A DNA stretch of 64,000 nucleotides, from assembly GCF_019656455.1 (NCBI RefSeq), contig NZ_BPMK01000019.1, forward strand, positions 1 to 64,000, written 5' to 3'. Position 1 is the first letter of the stretch; every line of letters starts with the position of its first letter. Below are positions 17,711 to 26,131 of the stretch, in pieces. The notes beneath the pieces are model-generated. The model saw only the letters and a list, made by a program, of their open reading frames with translations, was not told where the DNA came from and ran no database searches. This DNA is from Noviherbaspirillum aridicola (GTDB taxonomy: Bacteria > Pseudomonadota > Gammaproteobacteria > Burkholderiales > Burkholderiaceae_D). The position numbers and the translations under genes were made by a program.

Positions 17711-19027
17711 ATGAATTCACAGACTTTCCCCCCGGGCTGCCAGGCCTGGCGCGCCAGCATCCTGCATTTCCACGACGATCCCGCCTTCAGCGAACGCGCC
17801 CACGCATGGCATGAAGACGGCCTGCTGGTGGTGGCGAACGGGCGCGTGCTCGCCGCCGGCGATTTCGCCTCGCTGCAATCCGCGCTGCCGGCGGATGCGG
17901 TGGTTCACGACTGCCGCGGCAGGCTGATCGTGCCCGGCTTCATCGACACCCACATCCACTATCCGCAGACCGACATGATCGCCTCGCCGGCCGAGGGCCT
18001 GCTGCCCTGGCTGGAGACTTACACCTTCCCCAACGAGCGCAAGTTCCAGGACCCGGCGCATGCGTCGGACGTGGCGCGCTTCTTCCTCGATGAACTGCTG
18101 CGCAACGGCACCACCACCGCGATGGTCTACTGCACCGTGCACAAGGAATCGGTGGATGCCTTCTTTGCTGAGAGCGAGCGGCGCAATCTGCGCATGGTCG
18201 CAGGCAAGATCCTGATGGACCGCAACTGCCCGGACTTCCTGCGCGACACCGCCGAGGGCGGCGTGCGCGACAGCGAAGAACTGATCCGCCGCTGGCACAA
18301 CAAGGGCCGGCAGCTGTATGCGATCACGCCGCGCTTCGCGCCGACCTCGACCGAGGCGCAGCTGCGGCTGTCGGGCGAGCTGGCGGCGCAGTATCCCGAC
18401 ACCTTCCTGCAGACCCACGTGGCGGAAAACACCGACGAAGTCGCGTGGGTGAAGTCGCTGTTCCCCGGCTCGCGCAGCTACCTCGACGTCTACGACAGCT
18501 ACGGCATGATGCGGCCGCGCGCGATGTACGCGCACTGCATCTGGCTCGACGACCACGACCGCGCGCGCATGCGCGAGACGCAGTCGGCCGCCTCGATCTG
18601 CCCCACCTCGAACATGTTCCTCGGCAGCGGCCTGTTCGACTTCGCGCGCGCCGACGAAGCGAAGGTGCCGCTCTCGCTCGCCACCGACGTCGGCGGCGGC
18701 ACCTCGTTCTCGATGCTGCGCACGATGAACGGGGTCTACAAGGTGGCGCGCATGGGCGGCACCTACCTGCCGGCGCTGCGCATGTTCTACCTCGCCACCT
18801 TGGGCGGCGCGCGCAGCATGCAGCTGGAAGGCACGATCGGGAATTTCGCGGCGGGCACGGAAGCGGACTTCGTGCTGCTCGATCCGCGCGCCACGCCGCT
18901 GCTGGCGCGACGCACGGAGCGCTGCGACAGCCTGGAGGAATTGCTGTTCGCGCTGGCGCTGCTGGGGGATGACCGCTGCGTGGCGGCGACGTACAGCGCC
19001 GGGGCGCGCGTGCATCAGGCGGGATAA
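17711..19027 (+). CDS. guaD: Guanine deaminase
   Basis: GuaD deaminates guanine to xanthine, feeding XdhAB. This 438-aa member of the amidohydrolase superfamily shows the first metal motif G-F-I-D-T-H-I-H near residues 76-83. It also has H-V-A-E-N-T-D-E (about 236), a metal-binding His in M-Y-A-H-C-I-W, and the Asp of T-D-V-G-G-G near residue 323. The P-Q-T-D segment directly after the HxH is typical of guanine deaminases. It closes the xdhABC-guaD operon, 22 bp after xdhC, and gives guanine a direct entry to the pathway. Confidence 0.93.
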   Translation: MNSQTFPPGCQAWRASILHFHDDPAFSERAHAWHEDGLLVVANGRVLAAGDFASLQSALPADAVVHDCRGRLIVPGFIDTHIHYPQTDMIASPAEGLLPWLETYTFPNERKFQDPAHASDVARFFLDELLRNGTTTAMVYCTVHKESVDAFFAESERRNLRMVAGKILMDRNCPDFLRDTAEGGVRDSEELIRRWHNKGRQLYAITPRFAPTSTEAQLRLSGELAAQYPDTFLQTHVAENTDEVAWVKSLFPGSRSYLDVYDSYGMMRPRAMYAHCIWLDDHDRARMRETQSAASICPTSNMFLGSGLFDFARADEAKVPLSLATDVGGGTSFSMLRTMNGVYKVARMGGTYLPALRMFYLATLGGARSMQLEGTIGNFAAGTEADFVLLDPRATPLLARRTERCDSLEELLFALALLGDDRCVAATYSAGARVHQAG

Positions 19028-19034
19028 GCGTTTC

Positions 19035-19081
19035 GCTCGTGCGGCGCGGAGAAAAGTGCGGCGCGGAGAAAACGCACGAGC
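19035..19081 (+). repeat. Tandem 17-bp repeat inside an inverted repeat after guaD
   Basis: GTGCGGCGCGGAGAAAA occurs twice back to back (19039-19055 and 19056-19072). The pair is enclosed by GCTCGTGCG (19035) and CGCACGAGC (19073-19081), which can form a 9-bp stem. It begins 8 bp after the guaD stop. It may act as a terminator or 3' stabilising element, although the T-tract is missing. Confidence 0.55.
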
Positions 19082-19153
19082 TGTCCCCGTCAGTGGGAAC
19101 CGTTTCGCGGCCGGGCACACAGATGGGTATTTCTGAAGGTCAGGACCCTAGCC

Positions 19154-19816
19154 ATGAGCCGTTCCATCCCGCCGCACCTCCCCGCCCCCGCCGCCCGCCT
19201 CGATCAGATTTCCACCGGTACGACCGGGCCGGCGACCGCTGCAGAGCATGCCTCGCATGGCCCCGGTTCCGGCAATGACCCGGCCGCCATCCCGGCGCGG
19301 TCGACGAACCATCCCCGGCAAGGCTCGCGGGCGCTGTTGTCGCTACTGGCCCGCGCTCATACGGGCGCGCTGGATCTGGCCGGACGGCATCCGGGCAGCA
19401 CGCTGGCGGCAATGGTCGGCGGTGGCGCGATGGCGATGTTCGGCACGGTCCTCACGGCTGAACACCGCAACGCGGGAAAGCTCGCGGCCGGCGGCACGCT
19501 GCTGACCCTGGGGGGTACCGGCCTGCTGGCCGGCGCGTATGCGGTGGCGGCAAACAGAGTCCGCGCGCGCGGCGAAGCGAATCGCAACGCGGATCTCGAA
19601 CTCGGTATCGTCGGGACGGAAGCAGGCAGCCGTGTCGCATCAGGACCCGGTACAAGAGAGGATCGGACCAACAGTCGCGCGACGCCACCCGCTTCGCGCC
19701 ATGTCCGGGCGCCCGGAAACGCACCGTTCGTATCAACGCAACTGACCGCCATCGAGGAGGAACCGGAAGAAACCGATGCCCCGCAACAGGCGCCGGTCAA
19801 TACTTCCTCAACCTGA
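19154..19816 (+). CDS. Hypothetical protein with central membrane hairpin
   Basis: I do not recognise this 220-aa protein. The N-terminal ~60 residues are polar and rich in Ser, Pro, Thr and His. Two hydrophobic stretches (about 82-101 and 111-133) are Gly/Ala-rich and joined by a short charged turn, and the C-terminal 85 residues are polar, ending with an acidic E-E-E-P-E-E-T patch. A disordered Ser/Pro-rich N-terminus with an internal membrane hairpin recalls some secreted effectors, but nothing else supports that. Its 3' end overlaps the convergent gene by 20 bp. No strong RBS is visible. Confidence 0.55.
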   Translation: MSRSIPPHLPAPAARLDQISTGTTGPATAAEHASHGPGSGNDPAAIPARSTNHPRQGSRALLSLLARAHTGALDLAGRHPGSTLAAMVGGGAMAMFGTVLTAEHRNAGKLAAGGTLLTLGGTGLLAGAYAVAANRVRARGEANRNADLELGIVGTEAGSRVASGPGTREDRTNSRATPPASRHVRAPGNAPFVSTQLTAIEEEPEETDAPQQAPVNTSST

Positions 19817-20192
19817 AATCATGCCGCAACACCAGCCTGGTGGCGGCGATCAGCGGACTCAGGCCCAGCACCAGCTGGGTGAGCGCATGTCCGGGCAGGG
19901 ACCAGATCTGCCGGCCCGGCGCGGGCACGCCGGTGGCCGCCGTGATCAGCGGCGCGACCCAGTCGGCGTCGGGTGTGACATCCAGCAGGATCTCGCCTTC
20001 GCTGTCGGTATGCAGGTAGACCTCGCCGCCATGGGCGAGGATGAAACAGATGCCGCAGCCGGGACCGGGGTTCTTGCCCGCCGCGCGCTGCAGGTCGCGG
20101 TTGTAGCTGTCGATCCAGGCTTCCACGTCATAGGTGGTATGCAGCGCGATCCACGGCCGTTCCGGCTGCTGCGCCTCTTCCCTTTCCATCAT
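19797..20192 (-). CDS. Hypothetical protein downstream of nitrobindin-like gene
   Basis: This 131-aa protein of unknown function starts with two adjacent Met codons, preceded by GAAGGG, 11 bp after the stop of the nitrobindin-like gene, so the two are probably cotranscribed. It contains W-I-D-S-Y-N-R-D-L and a Cys-containing stretch G-P-G-C-G-I-C, and its C-terminal third is moderately hydrophobic. An open frame extends far upstream of the chosen start but is a shadow of the preceding gene. It has no obvious catalytic motif. Confidence 0.6.
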   Translation of the reverse strand: MMEREEAQQPERPWIALHTTYDVEAWIDSYNRDLQRAAGKNPGPGCGICFILAHGGEVYLHTDSEGEILLDVTPDADWVAPLITAATGVPAPGRQIWSLPGHALTQLVLGLSPLIAATRLVLRHDFRLRKY

Positions 20193-20203
20193 CGGCCCTT
20201 CGC

Positions 20204-20833
20204 CTACTTCCTCGCCAGCGGATTGGGCACCGGCTCGCCCACCTTGTGCAGGGTATTGCGATCGGTGTGGTGGAAAGGTTCGTCGCGGCCGCGCACCGTC
20301 ATCACCGTGTCTTCGTCGTAGGTCCAGCTGCCGTCCGGGTTGACGCTCACCTTGATCCGGTACTCGGTGGTATCGAACGCATGCAGGAGGAAGGGGTTGG
20401 AACAGATGCCGTAGTCGTTCTTGCCCTTGACCGCCGCGAGTTCGAAGCTGGTGGCGTCGGGCGCGGCCTGGCCGACCGCCATCGCGATCATCCCGCGCGG
20501 AATCGCCAGTGTCTGGATGATGGTTCCCGTCGCCGGCTCCCACAGGAAGTAGCCGATCTGGTCGTGGTAGGTCTTCACCTGGTCCGGCTTGCGCGCATGC
20601 TGGTGGTAGCGCAGGCCGTAGAACAGTTGCGGACCGTTGGTCTGCGGGTCGATCGGCTGCAGTTCGAAGCGCTCGACATAGGCCTGCTTGCGCGGACCGT
20701 CGGCCTTGGGCTTGACGTCCAGTCCGCGGGTGCCTTCCCAGACGCCGGCCAGCGCGCGCAGCGGGCCGAGGTTGGCAAGCGTATCGACGTCCAGCGTCGG
20801 TTCGGTATAGATGTCGGTGGCGAATTCGCTCAT
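20204..20833 (-). CDS. Heme-binding beta-barrel (nitrobindin/THAP4-like) protein
   Basis: This 209-aa protein resembles the FABP-like heme-binding beta-barrel family (nitrobindin, DUF1794). Family marks are L-A-G-V-W-E-G-T-R-G near residue 28, a central barrel with repeated aromatic strands (F-Y-G-L-R-Y, H-D-Q-I-G-Y-F-L-W-E-P-A-T-G) and a C-terminal W-T-Y-D-E-D-T-V segment with nearby His residues (H-H-T-D). Nitrobindins bind ferric heme and react with NO or peroxynitrite. That activity here is by family analogy, and a proximal His should be confirmed by modelling. It leads a two-gene minus-strand unit. Confidence 0.75.
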   Translation of the reverse strand: MSEFATDIYTEPTLDVDTLANLGPLRALAGVWEGTRGLDVKPKADGPRKQAYVERFELQPIDPQTNGPQLFYGLRYHQHARKPDQVKTYHDQIGYFLWEPATGTIIQTLAIPRGMIAMAVGQAAPDATSFELAAVKGKNDYGICSNPFLLHAFDTTEYRIKVSVNPDGSWTYDEDTVMTVRGRDEPFHHTDRNTLHKVGEPVPNPLARK

Positions 20834-21015
20834 GGCGGGCTGTCCCTGAAATTGCTACGGCCGACATCTTACGCGAACTTGGGTCCGGCGGCGCTTCCGT
20901 TAGGCAACATCATCCGCGCACCCGGGAGCGATTGCTTGTGCCAGCACAGGGCGGCGGCGCCCGGCCGCGGGTAGCATGACGGCTCCGTCAACCACCGCTT
21001 CCGCACGCTCTGCCC

Positions 21016-21336
21016 ATGCCATCCACATCATCCGCCAGTCTGCGCCACGTCGTGCTCTTCTCCTTCAGGAACAATGCCGCCGCCGAGGATATCGATACGG
21101 TGGTCGCCGACTTCCGCAAGCTCAAGGACGCCATCCCCGGCATCACCGCCTTCGAGTGGGGCACCAATGTGAGCCCGGAGGGATTGAACGACGGCTTCAC
21201 CCATTGCTTCACGCTGACGTTCGGTTCGGCGGAAGACCGCGACGTCTACCTGAACCATCCGGCGCACCAGCGTTTCGTCGCCACGCTCGGCGCCTGCCTG
21301 GAACGCTCGCTAGTGCTGGACTACTGGGCCAGATGA
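21016..21336 (+). CDS. Dabb (stress-responsive A/B barrel) family protein
   Basis: This 106-aa ferredoxin-like-fold protein begins with the Dabb hallmark L-R-H-V-V-L-F-S-F (residues 9-17). It continues with the helix I-D-T-V-V-A-D-F-R-K-L, then I-P-G-I-T-A-F-E-W-G and the final F-T-L-T-F-G-S-A-E-D-R-D-V-Y-L-N-H-P strand-helix. Members dimerise and some act as monooxygenases or cyclases, but most are uncharacterised, as here. It is a single gene between a divergent and a convergent neighbour. Confidence 0.85.
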   Translation: MPSTSSASLRHVVLFSFRNNAAAEDIDTVVADFRKLKDAIPGITAFEWGTNVSPEGLNDGFTHCFTLTFGSAEDRDVYLNHPAHQRFVATLGACLERSLVLDYWAR

Positions 21337-21344
21337 GGCCTTGC

Positions 21345-21809
21345 CTAGCTCGGCTTGGCGACCATCAGGTAAAAGATGATCACGAACGCAAAGAAGGCGG
21401 GAATGCCGAGCAGCACCCAGAACCTGAAGTAGCGCCAGTACAGCGGGGGCAGGTCCTTGCCTTCGCGCGCCGCCTGCGCGGACAGGTCGCGCAGCCGCAT
21501 CTGCAGCCACACCACCGGCAGCCAGCAGGCGATCGCGACCGCGTACAGGATGACCGACCAGACGATCCACTTGCTGTTCATCGGGAAGCCGGCGGTGCGG
21601 ATCAGCAGCCAGCCGGTCAGCGGCTGGATGACGGCGGTGGTGGCGGTGAACAGCCAGTCGGCGATCACCACGTAGCGGTTGACGAAGGCCACCACGCGCA
21701 CGTCGCGCGCGATGCCGGCGAACAGCATGTAGAAGGCCGAGCCGACCCCGGTGCCGAACAGGAAGGTGGACGACATGATGTGCAGCCATTTGAGCGTGAC
21801 GTAGTCCAT
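21345..21809 (-). CDS. DUF2269-type integral membrane protein
   Basis: This 154-aa protein has four hydrophobic helices and starts with L-K-W-L-H-I-M-S-S-T, typical of the DUF2269 family. That family carries an N-terminal His in the first helix (W-L-H-I). Its ATG shares a base with the stop of the upstream epimerase-like gene, so the two are translationally coupled. The DoxX-like tail of that partner suggests a shared membrane role. The function is unknown. Confidence 0.75.
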   Translation of the reverse strand: MDYVTLKWLHIMSSTFLFGTGVGSAFYMLFAGIARDVRVVAFVNRYVVIADWLFTATTAVIQPLTGWLLIRTAGFPMNSKWIVWSVILYAVAIACWLPVVWLQMRLRDLSAQAAREGKDLPPLYWRYFRFWVLLGIPAFFAFVIIFYLMVAKPS

Positions 21810-23092
21810 CAGTCCTTTTCCTCCATTTCATAGAGCAGCCAGATCGCGGCGAGCATGGGCAGGTTCTTGAGCAAGGGCCCGTAGGGATGCAGCCAGAATT
21901 CGGGAAGCCGGAAAGTGATGATCACCGTGTAGAACAGGATCAGCGCCAGCTGCGCCAGCCACAGGCGCCGTCGCCAGCGGCCGCGCAGGGCGAGCGTGCC
22001 GATGCCGAAGGCGAAATCCAGCAGCGCGGCGCCGTACAGCATCAGCGGCTGCAGCAGCGGCGGGATGCCGGTGCGTCCCAGCAGCGCATAGCTTTCCTGC
22101 ACCGGGTAGAGGCCGAGCGAGACGATGCCGGTGACGATCCAGACCAGTGCGATGGCAATCCGCAACAGCGGCAGCAGCCAGTTCAGCCTCGCCTTGAGCC
22201 GGGCGGTGTCGGCTTCCTCCGGGGGAATGAATTGCGCCAGCGGGCGCGGCGAGCGTCCGAGCAACGCGCTCAGGCGCGCGGCGCTGCCGGTGTTGCCGCG
22301 CTCGAGCATCGCCAGGGTTTCGGGATCAAGCAGGCTGGAGGGCAGCAGCTTGCCCGCCGCCGCGCCGAGGCGCATGAAGGGCATCGGCACCGGCATGAAA
22401 TGCGCGCGGCCCATGCCCATCAGCCGCCGCAGGCCGCCGAGGAAATCGCGCATCGTCATCGGCTCCGGCCCCACCACCGGCAGGATCGTGCCGCGGTCCA
22501 GCGGATGCTCGAGCGCGCCCATCACCGCCGCCACCACGTCGTCGAGATGCACCGGCTGCACCTGCTGGCGGCCGTCGCCCGGCAGGCCGATGAGCGGCAG
22601 GCCGGCAAGCGTCGTGAAGAGCCGGGCACTGGTGCCGCCGCGCCCGAACACCAGGGACGGCTGGATGATGACGGAGTCGAGCGGCAGGCTGCGCAGGTAA
22701 TCGTCGGCCTTTTTCTTGCTCAGGTGGTAGCTGCTCCGCGCCTGCTCGTCGGCGCCGAGCGCGGAAATCTGGATCACCTTGCGCACCCGGCTGGCGGCAC
22801 AGGCGGCGAACAGCGCGCAGGGCGCGCGCGCATGGATGGCATCGAAGGTCTGGGTTCCGGTCTCCCGGATGATGCCGACCGCATTGATGACGGCATCGAC
22901 GCCCGCCAGCCGCGGCAGCCATGCCCCGGGCTCGAAGTCCCGCGTGAAGTCGGCCCGCACGTAGCGCATCCGCTTGTCCCGCATGCGGTCCGGGTCGCGC
23001 ACCGCGCACACCACCTGGTGGCCGGCGGCCAGCAGCGCCTGCGCCAGGTGGCTTCCGATGAACCCGCTTGCGCCGGTGAGCAGTACAACCAA
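21809..23092 (-). CDS. NAD(P)-dependent epimerase/dehydratase fused to DoxX-like membrane domain
   Basis: The first ~290 residues form an atypical short-chain dehydrogenase (NmrA/epimerase type). The dinucleotide motif is T-G-A-S-G-F-I-G-S-H (residues 6-15), and a Y-H-L-S-K-K-K segment near residue 122 corresponds to the YxxxK catalytic pair. The last ~135 residues contain four hydrophobic helices resembling DoxX-like proteins. The 427-aa two-domain layout occurs widely in proteobacteria, and its substrate is unknown. The gene is one base out of overlap with the DUF2269 gene downstream. Confidence 0.85.
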   Translation of the reverse strand: MVVLLTGASGFIGSHLAQALLAAGHQVVCAVRDPDRMRDKRMRYVRADFTRDFEPGAWLPRLAGVDAVINAVGIIRETGTQTFDAIHARAPCALFAACAASRVRKVIQISALGADEQARSSYHLSKKKADDYLRSLPLDSVIIQPSLVFGRGGTSARLFTTLAGLPLIGLPGDGRQQVQPVHLDDVVAAVMGALEHPLDRGTILPVVGPEPMTMRDFLGGLRRLMGMGRAHFMPVPMPFMRLGAAAGKLLPSSLLDPETLAMLERGNTGSAARLSALLGRSPRPLAQFIPPEEADTARLKARLNWLLPLLRIAIALVWIVTGIVSLGLYPVQESYALLGRTGIPPLLQPLMLYGAALLDFAFGIGTLALRGRWRRRLWLAQLALILFYTVIITFRLPEFWLHPYGPLLKNLPMLAAIWLLYEMEEKD

Positions 23093-23212
23093 GTCGATCT
23101 CCCTGTTGTTGTTCGGACGGGAACCGCTTCCCCTGTTTCTGCGTCACAAAGATACCGGTGTGACTACCGCGTGGTACCCGGAGTTCATAGATCGACAACA
23201 TGGAGAACAAGC

Positions 23213-23680
23213 ATGAAAACCTGGGGCCACGCCCTGCGCGACGCCATTCCAAGCGGCAGCACGGCAAGCATATTGTCCACGATTGCGATCAGCGGGTGCG
23301 GCAGGCAGGAAGGCAGCTCGCCGGAAGCGCCGGTGAATGCGATCAGCCACTGGGTCTGGGGCGACCGCGCCAAGCGGCATCATGAGGCCAGCACGGAGCA
23401 CACCCTACTCGGCTATGCGATCCACCATGCATCGGCGACCTTCTGGGCGGTTTTCTACGAGAAATGGTTCGGCGAGCGCGCCGAGCGGCGCGAACTCGGT
23501 ACCGCGCTGGCCGGCGCTGCCGCCGTCTCCGCGCTCGCCTGCTTCGTCGACTACAAGGTGGCGCCCTACCGGCTGCAGCCGGGTTACGAAGCCCACCTCT
23601 CCAGACCCTCGCTGTTCCTGGTCTATGCATCCTTCGGCGCCGGCCTGCTGCTGCACAGCATGACGCGGCGGCCGCGCTAA
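23213..23680 (+). CDS. Hypothetical membrane protein
   Basis: This 155-aa protein has hydrophobic segments at about residues 12-28, 64-80, 95-112 and 130-148. A basic loop with W-G-D-R-A-K-R-H-H-E follows the first segment. GGAGAACAAGC precedes the ATG at 23213. The frame stays open far upstream as a shadow of the convergent epimerase gene. No family was recognised. It lies 30 bp before the dioxygenase-like gene and may be cotranscribed with it. Confidence 0.65.
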   Translation: MKTWGHALRDAIPSGSTASILSTIAISGCGRQEGSSPEAPVNAISHWVWGDRAKRHHEASTEHTLLGYAIHHASATFWAVFYEKWFGERAERRELGTALAGAAAVSALACFVDYKVAPYRLQPGYEAHLSRPSLFLVYASFGAGLLLHSMTRRPR

Positions 23681-23710
23681 AATTTCGCTCCCGCGTTACC
23701 GGAGCCCGAG

Positions 23711-24394
23711 ATGACACACTCCACCGATCCCGTCCGCCGCCGCACCCTCATCGCGCTCGGCGCCGCCGTCGTCAGTCCCGCGCTGCGCGCGCAGTCCGCG
23801 CCCGGCCGCCCGGCCTGCGTCGTCACGGCGGAGCAGACCGAAGGCCCCTACTTCCTCGACACCCGCCTCAACCGTGCCGACCTGCGCAAGGACCCTGCGA
23901 CCGGCAGCCTGCGCGAAGGCGTACCGCTGCGGCTGACGCTGCGCCTGCAGCGGGTCGACGGCGACCAGTGCGCGCCGCTGGCCGGCGCCACCGTGCATGT
24001 CTGGCATTGCGACGCCAACGGCGACTACTCCGGCATCGACGGCAGCAAGTCGCAATTCCTGCGCGGGTACCAGGTCAGCGACAAGAACGGCGTCGTGCGA
24101 TTCCGCACCATCTATCCCGGCTGGTATCCGGGACGCACCGTGCACATCCACTTCAAGGTGCGCGCCGAGGGCCGGGACCGCAAGCCGTATGAACTGACGT
24201 CCCAGCTTTACTTCGACGACGCGATCACCGACAAGGTGATGGCTCAGCCTCCCTACGCCGCGCGCGGCCAGCGCGACCGCATCAACCGCTCGGACGGCCT
24301 CTACCGGCGCAGCGGGCGGGAGCTGATGCTGCGGCTGGCTGAAGACGGCAAGGGATATGCGGCGGAGTTCGATGCAGGCGTGGCCTTCGGCTGA
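23711..24394 (+). CDS. Intradiol ring-cleavage dioxygenase-like protein, exported
   Basis: This 227-aa protein belongs to the protocatechuate 3,4-dioxygenase beta-like family. A Tat-like signal (R-R-R-T-L-I-A-L-G-A-A-V-V-S) spans residues 10-25. The iron ligands expected of active enzymes appear as Tyr in N-G-D-Y-S-G (about 112), Tyr in P-G-W-Y-P-G and the two His of T-V-H-I-H-F. Classical aromatic-pathway enzymes are cytoplasmic and lack such a signal, so the substrate may be different. No other aromatic-degradation gene is adjacent. Confidence 0.8.
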   Translation: MTHSTDPVRRRTLIALGAAVVSPALRAQSAPGRPACVVTAEQTEGPYFLDTRLNRADLRKDPATGSLREGVPLRLTLRLQRVDGDQCAPLAGATVHVWHCDANGDYSGIDGSKSQFLRGYQVSDKNGVVRFRTIYPGWYPGRTVHIHFKVRAEGRDRKPYELTSQLYFDDAITDKVMAQPPYAARGQRDRINRSDGLYRRSGRELMLRLAEDGKGYAAEFDAGVAFG

Positions 24395-24496
24395 TTGCCG
24401 GTAGCGTGGGCCTGAAGGCTCACCGCGCCATTTCCTCGTCGGGCGGGCCCGGCGGCACGGGCACGGACCGGCGTCGCGGAAACCGGGCGCGCGGGC

Positions 24497-25405
24497 TCAT
24501 GCGGCTACGCCCGGTGTCGTGTCGACGCTCATCCTGCTGCTCCCCAGGCGTTCCTTCATCACCTCGATCACCGTCTGCTCCAGCCGCTGCAGCGCCGGGC
24601 CCTGCCGTTTCCCCGACCGCAGCAGGCTCAGCTCGGCTCCCGGCAGCCTCGGCAGCCGCTGCGCGCGCGCCAGGTTGACGAGGTCGGGCGGCATCGAGAT
24701 TTCGGTGCGCACCGTCACGCCTATCCCCGCCCGCGCGGCCGCCCACAACCCGCCCTGGGTGGGACTGGTGACCGCAAGCCGCCACCGGATGCCCGCCGCG
24801 TCGAGCGCGGCGACCGCCGCCTCGTGGAATATGCAGGGCCGCTCCAGCAGCAGCAGGGGGAGCGGCTCGCCTTCCCGCAGCGAGAAGCCGGGACGGCCGA
24901 TCCAGATCATGCCCGCCCTTGCGAGCCGCTCGGCATTCTCATGGCCGGGCGGGCCGAACACCAGCGCGATATCGACCGCGCCCCGCCTGGCCTGCGCGGC
25001 CAGCGCGGAATTGCGGTCCATGACGACTTCTATCGACACCCCGGGATGCGAGCGCGAAAACCGCGCCAGCATCTCCGGCAGCCAGGTGTTCTCGAAATCC
25101 ACCGACATGCCGAACCGCACCTGTCCGCTCAGCCCCTCTCCGCGCACCGCCTCCACCGCCTCATCCTGCAGCTGCAGCAGGCGCTGCGCATAGTCGTACA
25201 GCCGCTCGCCCGCCGGCGTAAGCGCCAGCAGGCGGCCGCGCTTCTCGAACAGCCCCACGCCGAGGGCATCCTCCAGCTTTTTCATCTGCAGGCTGACCGC
25301 CGACTGGGTGCGGCCGATACGGGCGGAGGCGCCCGCGAAACTGCCGCTTTCCACGCCGATGACCAGCGTGCGCAGCAGATCGAGGTCGAGGACGGGTCGG
25401 GACAT
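24497..25405 (-). CDS. LysR-type transcriptional regulator
   Basis: This 302-aa regulator has an N-terminal winged HTH (residues about 5-64, with S-F-A-G-A-S-A-R-I-G-R-T-Q-S-A-V-S-L-Q-M-K-K-L-E) and a periplasmic-binding-like effector domain. It is divergent, with a 98-bp gap, from the small exported peptide and tautomerase genes, which it probably controls. The C-terminus includes a short positively charged tail after the effector domain. Confidence 0.88.
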   Translation of the reverse strand: MSRPVLDLDLLRTLVIGVESGSFAGASARIGRTQSAVSLQMKKLEDALGVGLFEKRGRLLALTPAGERLYDYAQRLLQLQDEAVEAVRGEGLSGQVRFGMSVDFENTWLPEMLARFSRSHPGVSIEVVMDRNSALAAQARRGAVDIALVFGPPGHENAERLARAGMIWIGRPGFSLREGEPLPLLLLERPCIFHEAAVAALDAAGIRWRLAVTSPTQGGLWAAARAGIGVTVRTEISMPPDLVNLARAQRLPRLPGAELSLLRSGKRQGPALQRLEQTVIEVMKERLGSSRMSVDTTPGVAA

Positions 25406-25503
25406 GTTTGAGTTTTCCTTAAGTGTTTTTCGAAAACTTCCAAATTTTCAAATACATCTTCCGCGCCTAAAGTACGGCTGTCAACCACCAGAAAGGAAGC
25501 GCC

Positions 25504-25662
25504 ATGAAAATCCTCGCCGCCATCGCCGTCTCGTTCACCAGCCTGTTTCTTGCGCTCGCCGTCGATGCCCTGCCGCCGGAAGCATCCTCGTCCAGCCACT
25601 TCCCAAATGCCGCCCCGGCCGCCGCGGTGCACGTCGGGGAAGCCGACAACCGGCCGCTCTGA
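25504..25662 (+). CDS. Small exported peptide
   Basis: This 52-aa product starts MKILAAIAVSF with a typical signal sequence (residues 1-22) and leaves a ~30-residue Ser/Ala/Pro-rich mature piece without Cys. AAAGGAAG precedes the ATG and the tautomerase gene begins 22 bp after the stop. No homologue was recognised. Similar tiny secreted proteins are common beside LysR-controlled genes in Burkholderiales, but no role is known. Confidence 0.55.
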   Translation: MKILAAIAVSFTSLFLALAVDALPPEASSSSHFPNAAPAAAVHVGEADNRPL

Positions 25663-25684
25663 CATCACGCAAAGGAGAACACTC

Positions 25685-26059
25685 ATGCCATTCGTTCGCA
25701 TATCCATACCGGCCGGCAGCGCAGCAGCGGGAGCCGCGCTGGCCGATGCCGTCCACCAGGCGCTCGTCGATACCTTCAGCGTTCCCCCTGACGACCGCTT
25801 TCAGGTCGTCGAAGAACTCGGCCCTGGCGCCCTGGTCTGCACGCCGTCCTACCTGGGCGTGCGCCATGAGCGGCCCGCCTTCGTGCAGATCGTCTGCAGC
25901 GTCGGGCGCGACCTTGCGCAGAAGCGGGCGCTGTTCGCGCGCATCGCGGCGCTGGGTGCCGAGCGTGCCGGCTGGCGGCGCGAGGACCTGATCGTCCACC
26001 TGGTGGAAGTGCAGAAGGAGAACTGGTCGTTCGGCAACGGTCTCGCCCAGTACGCCTGA
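25685..26059 (+). CDS. Tautomerase-superfamily protein
   Basis: This 124-aa protein begins M-P-F-V-R-I-S, giving Pro as the N-terminal catalytic base after Met removal, as in 4-oxalocrotonate tautomerase relatives. It is about twice the length of the 60-aa 4-OT subunit, so it likely contains two beta-alpha-beta units (second near residues 65-105, with V-Q-I-V-C-S-V-G-R). AAGGAG sits upstream. It is controlled with the small peptide by the divergent LysR, by position. The substrate is unknown. Confidence 0.82.
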   Translation: MPFVRISIPAGSAAAGAALADAVHQALVDTFSVPPDDRFQVVEELGPGALVCTPSYLGVRHERPAFVQIVCSVGRDLAQKRALFARIAALGAERAGWRREDLIVHLVEVQKENWSFGNGLAQYA

Positions 26060-26131
26060 GACGGACGCGCCCGGCAGCGATCGGGCGCTGTTGCTATGAT
26101 GACCGGTTCATTCCCGAACACAGGAGCCGTC

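Noticed and set aside
21887-23212. Long plus-strand frame before the 155-aa membrane protein
   Set aside because: It is antisense to the epimerase/DoxX gene, which has clear domain motifs; a good RBS and start lie at 23213.
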